A DNA stretch of 64,000 nt, taken from the NCBI RefSeq assembly GCF_012848475.1, contig NZ_CP051666.1, positions 2,197,501 through 2,261,500 of the forward strand, in the 5' to 3' direction. The position numbers and the translations under genes were made by a program. The notes beneath the pieces are model-generated. The model had not been told where the DNA came from. It did no database searches and saw nothing but the letters and a program-made list of their open reading frames with translations. Numbering within the stretch: position 1 is the stretch's first letter; each line of letters starts with the position of its first letter. The stretch is from Marinobacterium sp. LSUCC0821. Lineage in GTDB: Bacteria; Pseudomonadota; Gammaproteobacteria; Pseudomonadales; Balneatricaceae. Positions 24,838 to 33,073 of this stretch are shown here, in pieces.

Positions 24838-25545
24838 ATGAGCAACAGAATAGCAATTATCCCAGCGCGTGGCGGATCCAAGCGGATACCCAAAAAAAAT
24901 ATTATCGATTTCTTTGGTGTTCCAATGATTGCCAGAACTATCCAGGCTGCCCTTGAATCGGGCTGCTTTGAGAGGGTGCTAGTCTCGACCGATGATCCTG
25001 CTATTGCTGATGTTTCACGAGCTCATGGTGCTGAGGTGCCGTTCCTTAGACTCGAGAATGCCGATGATCACAGCCCGATCAGTGAAGCGACCCTTTCAGC
25101 GCTTGCACAGGCAGAAGCTCACTGGGCTGAGATTTATGATACCGTGGTTCAATTAATGGCTAATTGTCCTCTAAGAAACTCTGATGACATTCGCAAGGCA
25201 GTTGCGGCCTTTGATAATCGATCTGCACAGTTTCAGATTAGTAGCTTTAAGTTTGGTTGGATGAACCCGTGGTGGGCTGCCAAGCTGGATGCTAATGGTA
25301 CCCCGGAGCGTGTCTTTCCTGAGGCAATTTTTACGCGATCGCAAGACCTTGAAAGCCTCTATTGCCCAACTGGAGCTGTCTGGGTCGCGGAGTGCGTGGC
25401 ACTTAAGCAAGCAGGCACCTTCTATGGAGACGGGTATGTGTTTGAGAACATGCCCTGGACATCGGCCGTGGATGTCGATGAATACGAAGATCTGGAGATG
25501 GCCAAAGCCGTTTTCCTGATGCAGAACTCTTCATCAAATGACTAA
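24838..25545 (+). CDS. Acylneuraminate (CMP-nonulosonate) cytidylyltransferase
   Basis: Activates a nonulosonic acid with CTP. 235 residues: RIAIIPARGGSKRIPKKNI is the complete CTP-binding motif, followed by VLVSTDDPAIADVSR, LMANCPLRNSDDI and a C-terminal NMPWTSAVDVDEYEDLEMA with metal-binding Asp. It presumably supplies CMP-Pse in place of the decayed pseF at 20800. It lies after gmd and away from the pse genes, so it may instead serve a different nonulosonate; the sequence does not decide between PseF and LegF roles. Confidence 0.9.
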   Translation: MSNRIAIIPARGGSKRIPKKNIIDFFGVPMIARTIQAALESGCFERVLVSTDDPAIADVSRAHGAEVPFLRLENADDHSPISEATLSALAQAEAHWAEIYDTVVQLMANCPLRNSDDIRKAVAAFDNRSAQFQISSFKFGWMNPWWAAKLDANGTPERVFPEAIFTRSQDLESLYCPTGAVWVAECVALKQAGTFYGDGYVFENMPWTSAVDVDEYEDLEMAKAVFLMQNSSSND

Positions 25546-25551
25546 GACGAA

Positions 25552-26520
25552 ATGGTAAGTCGAAGTGTTCTAATAATCGGCCTCGGGCAGATCGGTATGG
25601 GCTATGATATCGACCTGGATCCGAAACAGCATATTTACTCCCATGCCAGAGCTTTTACTCTGCACTCGGAGTATGTTCTTGTAGGTGGTGTCGACCCTGA
25701 TCCGGGCATGCGGGCAGCGTTTTCCCGCAGCTATGGTGTTTTAGCCTATGAAACAGCTGAGGCTGCTCTCGTTGAACAGGCGCCGGAACTTGTTGTGATT
25801 GCGGTACCCACGTCTCTGCATGGGTTGACGTTGGAAACAGTGCTTAAGTTTTCATCGGTGAAAGTGGTGCTTTGCGAGAAGCCCCTCTCCTATGATCTGG
25901 CCGAGTCGCAGTGTATGGCTAGAGCCTGTCAAAAGCGGGGGGTCCAACTAGTGGTCAATTATATGCGACGCTCGGATCCTGCTGTTATAGAGATCGGGCG
26001 CAGATTTGTTTCCGGAGAAATCCAAGGACCGGTGAAAGGTTTGGTCTGGTACGGTGGAGGATTGATCCATAATGGATCACACTTCTTCAACTTGCTCAGG
26101 TACTGGTTGGGCGAGATGATTGATTTCCAGATCTTAGGCTCGGCAAAACCTCTGGGCAATGATGATGCCGAAGTTGATGTCAGTATCCAGTTTGAAGGCG
26201 GTAAGGTACTGTTTCTATCGACCATGGATCGTGATTTTGCCCATTATGAAGTAGAACTTATGGCTGATAACGGCCGTCTTCGTTATGAGCGGGCGGGCCA
26301 TCGAGTGACATGGCAGGGGTTAGAACAGCATCCTGTATTTTCGAAAAGTAAATCGATTGCAAATGAAACGGAACTAATTGAGTCCGGAATGAATAAGTTT
26401 CAATACAACGTAGCTTCTCAGGTTGAAGAGCTCTTTGCAGGCCGGGTCAGTCATGTAGCGACAGGCGAGGATGCAGTTAGTACTCTGGAAGCACTTACGA
26501 GGATAATAGGTAAAATATGA
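25552..26520 (+). CDS. Gfo/Idh/MocA-family oxidoreductase
   Basis: 322 residues. VLIIGLGQIGMGYD is a Rossmann start; VVLCEKPLSYDLAESQCM carries the EKP Lys; the C-terminal half has IHNGSHFFNLLRYWLG with the expected His. It overlaps the next aminotransferase gene (ATGA), and the two plus a GNAT gene form a trio reminiscent of oxidation, transamination and acylation of a sugar ring carbon (as with WbpB/WbpE/WbpD), though sequence similarity to WbpB itself is not obvious. Substrate not known. Confidence 0.8.
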   Translation: MVSRSVLIIGLGQIGMGYDIDLDPKQHIYSHARAFTLHSEYVLVGGVDPDPGMRAAFSRSYGVLAYETAEAALVEQAPELVVIAVPTSLHGLTLETVLKFSSVKVVLCEKPLSYDLAESQCMARACQKRGVQLVVNYMRRSDPAVIEIGRRFVSGEIQGPVKGLVWYGGGLIHNGSHFFNLLRYWLGEMIDFQILGSAKPLGNDDAEVDVSIQFEGGKVLFLSTMDRDFAHYEVELMADNGRLRYERAGHRVTWQGLEQHPVFSKSKSIANETELIESGMNKFQYNVASQVEELFAGRVSHVATGEDAVSTLEALTRIIGKI

Positions 26521-27800
26521 GTAACTCTCACAAGTTGGCTTTGTTTGGCGGCCCTAAGGCAGTCCCTGAGACTCTTCCTGCGTATAACCCAATTGGGCTG
26601 GAAGAGTTAGAGGCAGCGAAAAAGGTTGTTGAAAGTACAGTATTGTCGCGGTTTGTTGGCGCTGCCTGTCCTGATTTCAATGGTGGCGATAAGGTCAATG
26701 AGTTTGAAGCAGCTTGTGCAGATTACTTCGGCGTTAAACACGCAATCACCGTAAATTCTTGGACTTCTGGGTTGATAGCCGCCGTAGGTGCATTGGGAAT
26801 AGAACCGGGTGACGAGGTAATTGTTAGCCCTTGGACAATGTGCGCTAGTGCCACCGCTATTCTTCATTGGAATGCTATTCCTGTATTTGCAGACATTGAC
26901 CCCGATACGTTCTGTATAGATCCAAAGTCGATTGAAAAAAACATTTCACCTTATACCAAGGCAATAATGGCTGTTGATATTTTTGGGCATCCAGCCGATA
27001 TGGACGCTATCAGAGAAATTGCTGATCGTTATAACCTAAAAGTAATCTCCGACAGCGCTCAGGCCCCAGGGGTGTTCTACAAGGGGAAAATGGCTGGCAC
27101 ATTGGCAGATATCGGTGGATACAGCCTAAACTACCATAAACATATCCACACCGGTGAGGGTGGTATTCTCGTTACCAACGATGACCGATTCGCAGAACGT
27201 TTAAAACTAATTCGTAACCATGCTGAGGCTGTAATAACGGGTGAGGTCGTTGAAGATCTTACCAACATGGTTGGCTATAACTTCAGACTAGGGGAAGTTG
27301 AATGCGCGATTGGACTCGAGCAGCTAAAGAAATTAAGCAACGCTGTCAAATCACGCCAGCGCGCTGCGAGTCGTTTGACCGACTCTCTGCAGCATCTCAA
27401 TGGATTGACGCCACCAATCGTCGCTAAAGATTGCACAAGTTCATTTTATTTTTATGGAATGATCGTTGATTTCGAAAAACTAGGTGTTACTCGCGAACGA
27501 ATCGCAGAAGCTCTTGTGGCCGAGGGGGTTGAGGGCCTCAGCACCGCATACCAGAACTTGCACCTACTTCCAATGTATCAGAGAAAAATTGCCTTTGGTT
27601 CTAAGGGCTTCCCGTGGACATCAGATATCTGTCATCGAAAGGTGAGTTACGATAAGGGTATCTGCCCCGTTGCAGAGAAATATCAAGACTCCTGCTATTT
27701 GGGGCTTTTCATGTGCATGAAGGAGTACCGAGACGAAGATGTAGATAAAGTTGTGGCAGCGTTTGAGAAAGTCTGGCGTAACTTGGAGCTACTTGCGTGA
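26517..27800 (+). CDS. DegT/DnrJ/EryC1/StrS-family aminotransferase
   Basis: 427 residues, longer than PseC or perosamine synthases. VNSWTSGLIAAVGALGIEPGDEVIVSPWTMCASATAIL, FADIDPDTFCIDPKSIEKNI, SDSAQAPGVFYKGK and SLNYHKHIHTGEGGILVTND with the PLP Lys in NYHKH show an intact aminotransferase. Coupled by overlaps to the oxidoreductase upstream and the GNAT gene downstream. Likely aminates a keto-sugar made by one of the local oxidoreductases. Confidence 0.87.
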   Translation: MSNSHKLALFGGPKAVPETLPAYNPIGLEELEAAKKVVESTVLSRFVGAACPDFNGGDKVNEFEAACADYFGVKHAITVNSWTSGLIAAVGALGIEPGDEVIVSPWTMCASATAILHWNAIPVFADIDPDTFCIDPKSIEKNISPYTKAIMAVDIFGHPADMDAIREIADRYNLKVISDSAQAPGVFYKGKMAGTLADIGGYSLNYHKHIHTGEGGILVTNDDRFAERLKLIRNHAEAVITGEVVEDLTNMVGYNFRLGEVECAIGLEQLKKLSNAVKSRQRAASRLTDSLQHLNGLTPPIVAKDCTSSFYFYGMIVDFEKLGVTRERIAEALVAEGVEGLSTAYQNLHLLPMYQRKIAFGSKGFPWTSDICHRKVSYDKGICPVAEKYQDSCYLGLFMCMKEYRDEDVDKVVAAFEKVWRNLELLA

Positions 27801-28339
27801 TCTACAAGTTGAACCACTCCTACTACGTTCGCCCTTTCCGAGAGTCGGATGTGGAAGGGCCTTACCTCTCTTGGTTTGAAGATCAGGATGTATGCAAGTT
27901 TAACGGCCATGGCAAGTTCTTCAAATCTGAGGCCTCGATGCGCAAGTTTGCCGCCGAGGCGAATAACGATCGGCAGTTAGTTTGGGCTATCTGTCATGTG
28001 GATGATGGGCATATTGGAAATATCAGCCTGCAAAACATTTCTTTTATCGACAGAACAGCGGAGTTCGCAATTTTGATGGGCGACCAACGTCATTGGGGAA
28101 AAGGCGTTGCTCGCTTGGCTGGGAAGGTACTTCTCTACCATGGCTTCTTCAAACTAAATTTGGAGAGGGTATATTGCGGTACCGCGGCTACTAATGAAGG
28201 AATGAAAAAACTCGCAGTCCAATTAGGGATGGCCCACGAGGGGACTCGGCGCGCTCACCTGTACCTCGAAGGTGAAAGGGTGGATATCGTTGAGTACGGC
28301 ATTCTTAAAAGTGAATACTCTGGGATATGCACAGAATGA
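27797..28339 (+). CDS. GNAT-family N-acetyltransferase
   Basis: 180 residues from GTG 27797, overlapping the aminotransferase stop. YYVRPFRESDVEGPYLSWFEDQDVCKF opens like RimJ/RimL-type GNATs; ILMGDQRHWGKGVARLAGKVLLYHGFF includes the acetyl-CoA loop; RVYCGTAATNEGMKKLAVQLGMAHEGTRR follows. Probably acylates the amine installed by the preceding enzyme. Confidence 0.85.
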   Translation: MIYKLNHSYYVRPFRESDVEGPYLSWFEDQDVCKFNGHGKFFKSEASMRKFAAEANNDRQLVWAICHVDDGHIGNISLQNISFIDRTAEFAILMGDQRHWGKGVARLAGKVLLYHGFFKLNLERVYCGTAATNEGMKKLAVQLGMAHEGTRRAHLYLEGERVDIVEYGILKSEYSGICTE

Positions 28340-29214
28340 TTGCAGTCGTTTCACATGACGCGGGTGGCGCAGAGATCCTCTCCAGCTATATCCGGCGAGC
28401 GGGTCTTGACTTTAATTTAGTTCTTAGCGGACCAGCTGTGCGGGTTTTTGAGCGAAAACTTGGGTCCTTTGTGAACGTTGATCTTAAAACTGCTCTACAT
28501 AACTCTGACTTGTTATTATGCGGAAGCAGTTATCCTGCGAGTTTTGAGTTGGAGGCGATCAAGCAGGCGCGAGAGCAAGGTAAGCGATCTGTGGTGTTTC
28601 TTGATCATTGGATTAACTACCGTCAGCGGTTTGAGCGGAATGGATTTACCGTACTTCCCGATGAGATCTGGGTGGGGGATCCTGATGCTGAATGTATCGC
28701 TCGGGAGCAGCTTCCTGAGATACCGGTGAGGTTGATTGAAAACCCCTATTTTTCCGACCTGATTGCAGAGATACAGGCGCGCGCAAGAAAATATGTAAAC
28801 ACGGATATTAAGGCTCGAGCTTTGTTTCTTTCTCAGCCAATCAGTGCTCATGAGTCTCGAGCAAGCTATCCGGACCTTGATAGAGGGTACACGGAGCAAC
28901 AAGCGCTGCGTTACTTCCTCAGAAATATCCATTTATTGGGACAGCCTGTGAAAGAGGTGCTGATTCGGTTGCATCCTTCGGAACAACCGGGGAAGTACGA
29001 TGGTATCGAAATGGAGTTTGATTTTCCGATTCGAATAGATGCTAGCGCTGACTTGATAGATTCGATTTTTGCAGTTGATTTTGTCGTTGGAATGGACAGT
29101 ATGGCCATGGTTGTCGGTCTGTTGGCAGATAAAACTGTCATATGTTGCATCCCCCCTGAGGGGAAGCCATGTCGATTGCCACATGCTGAAATTCTCCATC
29201 TGCGTGATTGGTGA
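28336..29214 (+). CDS. Unrecognised protein of the locus, possible GT-B-like enzyme
   Basis: 292 residues from ATG 28336 (overlapping the previous stop as ATGA; an upstream ATG at 28327 adds three residues). I do not recognise the family. Seen: MIAVVSHDAGGAEILSSYIRR, a Rossmann-like start with a Gly-rich turn; SDLLLCGSS; VVFLDHWINYRQRF; ILPDEIWVGDPDAE-like stretch; and a late LIRLHPSEQPGKY followed by FVVGMDSMAMVVGLLADK, which resembles the nucleotide-binding end of GT-B transferases. No signal peptide or membrane helix. Possible roles are a glycosyltransferase or nucleotide-sugar hydrolase. Confidence 0.55.
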   Translation: MIAVVSHDAGGAEILSSYIRRAGLDFNLVLSGPAVRVFERKLGSFVNVDLKTALHNSDLLLCGSSYPASFELEAIKQAREQGKRSVVFLDHWINYRQRFERNGFTVLPDEIWVGDPDAECIAREQLPEIPVRLIENPYFSDLIAEIQARARKYVNTDIKARALFLSQPISAHESRASYPDLDRGYTEQQALRYFLRNIHLLGQPVKEVLIRLHPSEQPGKYDGIEMEFDFPIRIDASADLIDSIFAVDFVVGMDSMAMVVGLLADKTVICCIPPEGKPCRLPHAEILHLRDW

Positions 29215-29268
29215 GTGGGTTCAGGTGCCCGTTTGTCTGAGTTTTTGAATAGTTATTAGGTATTGTTG

Positions 29269-30399
29269 ATGAAATACTGCACGGTTTGTTTACAACCAGA
29301 TACCCGTCCAAATATTCAATTTTTGGAAAATGGTATATGCCCGGCCTGTAACTATTTTGATAAACTTAAAGAGGTCGATTGGCAGGAGCGCTTTGAAATC
29401 CTTGAGGATATACTGGGGAGCTACAAAAGGGGCCCAGGCAAATATTTTGACTGCATCATTGGAGTCAGCGGAGGAAAAGATAGCACGCGGCAGGCACTTT
29501 GGGTCAGAGATAAGCTCGGCATTAATCCATTATTAGTTTGTTTGAGTTATCCGCCTGAACAAATCACCCAGCGTGGAACCAATAATATTTCAGCGCTGAT
29601 CGAAAACGGGTTTGACGTTGTAATCTCGTCACCCGCCCCTGGGGTATGGAAAAAGCTGGTTAAAGAAGCATTTTTATCGTTTACAAACTGGGCCAAAGCT
29701 ACCGAGCTCGCATTGTTCTCTTCCGTGCCTCAGTTAGCAATTCGCTACAATATCCCGCTTATTTTGTGGGGGGAGAACCCGGGGCTACAGCTCGGCGATA
29801 TGAAAACGCTAGGCCGCACCGGATATGATGGCAACAATCTTCGTTACATGAATACGCTTTCGGGTGGTGGTTTGGATTGGATGCTTGAAACTGGGATAGA
29901 CCCCAAGCATATGATCCCTTACCAGTATCCGACGCCGGAAGAATTTAAGCACCACAACCTTCAGATTGTCTATCTGGGGTGGTTTCTGGGCGACTGGTCC
30001 GTGGCGAATAACGGGCTCTATTCCGCCGTCAATGGTTTGGAAATCCGCATTGACAGCGTTGAAAATACGGGTGATCTGGCTGGCGTGTCTTGCTTAGATG
30101 AAGATTGGGTCACACTCAATCAAATGATCAAGTATTACAAGTTCGGGTTTGGGAAAACGACGGACTTTGTAAATGAAGAGATTCGATTTGGAAAAATATC
30201 CCGTGATCAGGGGATAGAGCTCATTCAAAAATATGATGGTTGTTGCTCTGATGAGTATATCGCTAGTTTCTGTGAGTATATCGAGATTACGGTAGAAGAC
30301 TTTTGGAAACAGGTACATGCTTCGGTCAATAGTGAGCTGTTTGATGTCACGAAAGACGGAAAAATATTACCAAAGTTTCGGGTGGGAGAAGGGTTGTGA
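29269..30399 (+). CDS. N-acetyl sugar amidotransferase (WbpG/PseA family)
   Basis: 376 residues from ATG 29269. Two Cys pairs, CTVCLQPDTRP and CPACNYF, form a zinc-ribbon-like N-terminus; IGVSGGKDSTRQAL is an intact PP-loop for ATP activation. Family members convert an acetamido group into an acetamidino group using ammonia from a dedicated HisH/HisF pair, which follows here by overlap. Substrates in characterised cases are Pse (PseA), legionaminic acid derivatives or Man(2NAc3NAc)A; which applies here is not determined. Confidence 0.9.
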   Translation: MKYCTVCLQPDTRPNIQFLENGICPACNYFDKLKEVDWQERFEILEDILGSYKRGPGKYFDCIIGVSGGKDSTRQALWVRDKLGINPLLVCLSYPPEQITQRGTNNISALIENGFDVVISSPAPGVWKKLVKEAFLSFTNWAKATELALFSSVPQLAIRYNIPLILWGENPGLQLGDMKTLGRTGYDGNNLRYMNTLSGGGLDWMLETGIDPKHMIPYQYPTPEEFKHHNLQIVYLGWFLGDWSVANNGLYSAVNGLEIRIDSVENTGDLAGVSCLDEDWVTLNQMIKYYKFGFGKTTDFVNEEIRFGKISRDQGIELIQKYDGCCSDEYIASFCEYIEITVEDFWKQVHASVNSELFDVTKDGKILPKFRVGEGL

Positions 30400-31016
30400 G
30401 TCGGATTACAGTTGGGATTATCGATTACGGTGCGGGTAATATAGCATCCGTAAGGCGGGTGTTGCATAGCTTGGGCTACCGCTGCCGAGTGACGTCCAAT
30501 CCTGACGTTTTGGATCAGGTCGATGTGCTTCTTCTACCCGGTGTCGGTGCCTTTGCTTCTGCTATGGCCGAGCTTAATCGCCTAAATCTGATAACCTATA
30601 TCCAGGATCAAGCTCGGTTAGGGCGCCCGATAATCGGAATTTGCCTAGGCATGCAGCTGCTTGCTGACAGCTCTGAGGAATACGGATTGACAGCTGGATT
30701 GGGTTTGATTCCCGGTTGCGTCGTCCCGCTTAGCCAAGACCGCTGCCACATCGGGTGGAACAGTATTGAAGTGATCGATCCGACGGGTCCGTTAGTTGCT
30801 GGCGACGGCAGGGCAGTTTACTTTAATCATTCGTTCGAATTCCAGGCCCCCGCCGAGTACCGTTCGGCGGTTGCGCGGCTGCATCAGGATGCTGATCCCA
30901 TCGTCGTGGGGGTTCAGAGAGGGGCGATGATCGGCCTCCAGTTTCACCCCGAGAAGAGTCAATTGGCTGGCCGGCAATTACTGTCTAGTGTGATAAGCGA
31001 GTTGTGCAGTGCTTAA
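30396..31016 (+). CDS. hisH: HisH-like glutaminase subunit for the sugar amidotransferase
   Basis: 206-residue class I glutamine amidotransferase. GIIDYGAGNIASVRRVL, GIGICLGMQLL-type nucleophile Cys (IIGICLGMQLLA) and FHPEKSQ with the His/Glu of the triad are intact. It should release ammonia from glutamine for transfer via the HisF-like partner to the WbpG-type enzyme. Overlaps both neighbours. Location inside the polysaccharide operon, without other his genes, argues against histidine biosynthesis. Confidence 0.9.
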   Translation: MSRITVGIIDYGAGNIASVRRVLHSLGYRCRVTSNPDVLDQVDVLLLPGVGAFASAMAELNRLNLITYIQDQARLGRPIIGICLGMQLLADSSEEYGLTAGLGLIPGCVVPLSQDRCHIGWNSIEVIDPTGPLVAGDGRAVYFNHSFEFQAPAEYRSAVARLHQDADPIVVGVQRGAMIGLQFHPEKSQLAGRQLLSSVISELCSA

Positions 31017-31782
31017 GAAAAGATTAGTCGGTGTGATTACCGTTAAGGATGGGCAAGCGGTTCAATCGTTTGGATACAAACGTTACCTGCCGCTGGGCTC
31101 CCCGGAAATACTGCTGGAAAACCTTGACCGCTGGGGAGTCGATGAAATATTGCTGCAATGCATTGACTGTAGTCGACGGTCCTACGGTCCTAATTTGGCG
31201 TTGCTGGAGCAGATCAGCAGTGAGGGTCGCAGTACGCCCCTGATCTATTCGGGGGGAGTGGATTCTGAATTCAGCGCAGTTGCGGCGATTCAGGCCGGTG
31301 CTGACAGAATCTGTATTGATTCACTGCTTCATGTCTCACCACAAAGCGTCGAACGCATTTCCAGTCGATTGGGTGCTCAGGCTGTAATTGCTTCTATTCC
31401 GGTAACCGCAGGTAAAGGTGGCGTTGAGTGGTTTGATTATCGCCGTCAAACAAGCAAGCCTATCGGAGCGGAGTTGATGGGAATTCTAAATGACCGGGTG
31501 GTCTCGGAAGCCTTCGTCATCGATTGGCAAAATGAGGGGGTCCGCCAAGGATTCAATGCTGATCTGTTGGGGCTGTTTGCTTCGGTAAACACGCCCATTA
31601 TCGCGTTCGGAGGGTTGAGTGAGCCTGATCAGATTAAAAGTGTATTGAGCATGCCTAGCGTGAGTGCAGTGGCTGTGGGTAACTTTCTTGCCTATAAAGA
31701 GCATGCGGTTCAGACCTACAAGGCATGTTTGGCTGGGTTGCCCATTCGGGAAGCGTATTACAATCGAGAGAATTACAGTTAA
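31009..31782 (+). CDS. hisF: HisF-like ammonia-channel subunit, cyclase residues lost
   Basis: 257 residues from GTG 31009. TIM-barrel of HisF type (LKKRLVGVITVKDGQAVQSFGYK, YSGGVDSEFSAVAAIQAGADRICID, IIAFGGLSEPDQIKSVL). True HisF enzymes use Asp11 and Asp130; here position 11 is Thr (VITVKDG) and the second site reads ASIPVTAG. The cyclase reaction is therefore unlikely, and the protein probably just docks HisH and conducts ammonia, as in LPS-type HisH2/HisF2 pairs. Overlaps hisH by 8 bp and the second amidotransferase by 1 nt. Confidence 0.85.
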   Translation: MLKKRLVGVITVKDGQAVQSFGYKRYLPLGSPEILLENLDRWGVDEILLQCIDCSRRSYGPNLALLEQISSEGRSTPLIYSGGVDSEFSAVAAIQAGADRICIDSLLHVSPQSVERISSRLGAQAVIASIPVTAGKGGVEWFDYRRQTSKPIGAELMGILNDRVVSEAFVIDWQNEGVRQGFNADLLGLFASVNTPIIAFGGLSEPDQIKSVLSMPSVSAVAVGNFLAYKEHAVQTYKACLAGLPIREAYYNRENYS

Positions 31783-33014
31783 TGAGTAAGATACAGATCT
31801 GCAAGCGTTGTCTCTACAGCACATCTCATGCGCTTGGACTCATTATCGATGATGAAGGGATCTGTTCTGGCTGCCGGGTACACGAAGAAAAGGACAGTCT
31901 AGACTGGAACGAGCGTTGGCGTGCTCTGGAAGCTTTGGTAAAGCCCTACAGAAGCACAAGCAGTAACGCCTATGACTGTATCGTTCCTGTAACTGGAGCA
32001 AACGATTCCTACTTCATCGTGCATTTGGTTAAAGAACGTTTGGGGCTCAATCCACTTCTTGTTTGTTACAACAAATACTTTAATACGCCTCTGGGCATAA
32101 GGAATCTGGCCAATCTTCGGATACGATTTGACTGCGATATCCTAATCAAGAATGTGAATCCTATTTCGGTCAAACGTATTACGCGAACCACTCTACGTGA
32201 GTTCGGCAGCATCTATTGGCATTGCCTAGCTGGACACACGGTTTTCCCGGTACAGACGGCGGTTCACTATAAAACCCCCCTAATCATTTGGGGTGCACAC
32301 CAAGGTCTTGAGCAAGTGGGGATGTTCTCACACACGCACGATGTTGAGATGACTCGCAGGTATCGGAAAGATCACGACCTCATGGGCTACGAGGCAGATG
32401 ATCTCTTGTCGATATTTGACACGCTCAAAGAAGAAGATATTTGGCAATACCGTTACCCTGATGATACAGATTTGAACGAGGTTGGTGTACGGGGTATTTA
32501 CCTGGGTAACTATGTTCGTTGGGATCCAAAGGCGCAGCACGAACTCATGGTGGATATGCATGATTACAGGACCGCTCGATTCGATCGCACCTTTGATTGT
32601 TATGACCATGTGGACTGCTACAACTATATGGATTTGCATGACTATCTGAAGTTTGCAAAACATGGCTATTCAAAAGTGACAGATCATGCAACAAGGGAAA
32701 TCCGACATGGGCGCTTGACCCGGGAACAGGGTCAAGCGCTTGTTGCTAAGTACCAAGTAGCGCCGATCCGTAACAAGGATATGTTCTGTAAATGGCTGGG
32801 TATTAATAATCGATCACTCAACTTCATAATTGATCAGAATCGTAATAACGACCTTTGGGATCGTTTGGATAGTGGTAGGTGGGAATTAAAGGGTGCATCT
32901 TCGGTAGTAAAAAATGGTTCTTGTACCCTGGACTATCTAGGTTTTCGTGCTACAGATACTCTCGATTATACTTCCAACACGGGATACGTAACCGTTGGTA
33001 AAGGTTATCCATAA
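31782..33014 (+). CDS. Second WbpG-like sugar amidotransferase paralogue, PP-loop altered
   Basis: 410 residues from ATG 31782. It keeps the two Cys pairs (CKRCLYST, CSGCRVHEE), the LGLNPLLVCYNKYF block and a TREIRHGRLTREQGQALVAKY C-terminal segment shared with the 29269 gene, but the PP-loop SGGKDS is replaced by TGANDS (PVTGANDSYFIVH). It may be a catalytically changed paralogue, an ATP-independent partner, or specific for another sugar. It is coupled to hisF by TAATG. Codon use remains like the upstream genes; AT-rich sequence starts right after it. Confidence 0.8.
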   Translation: MSKIQICKRCLYSTSHALGLIIDDEGICSGCRVHEEKDSLDWNERWRALEALVKPYRSTSSNAYDCIVPVTGANDSYFIVHLVKERLGLNPLLVCYNKYFNTPLGIRNLANLRIRFDCDILIKNVNPISVKRITRTTLREFGSIYWHCLAGHTVFPVQTAVHYKTPLIIWGAHQGLEQVGMFSHTHDVEMTRRYRKDHDLMGYEADDLLSIFDTLKEEDIWQYRYPDDTDLNEVGVRGIYLGNYVRWDPKAQHELMVDMHDYRTARFDRTFDCYDHVDCYNYMDLHDYLKFAKHGYSKVTDHATREIRHGRLTREQGQALVAKYQVAPIRNKDMFCKWLGINNRSLNFIIDQNRNNDLWDRLDSGRWELKGASSVVKNGSCTLDYLGFRATDTLDYTSNTGYVTVGKGYP

Positions 33015-33073
33015 TATAATAACAATAATTAGTTCAGTAACGTATTAATAAGAGAAAAAATAGCGAAAAGCGA

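Noticed and set aside
30396-31782. hisH and hisF as part of histidine biosynthesis
   Set aside because: No other his genes are present, the HisF-like protein lacks both catalytic Asp residues, and the pair overlaps sugar amidotransferase genes.
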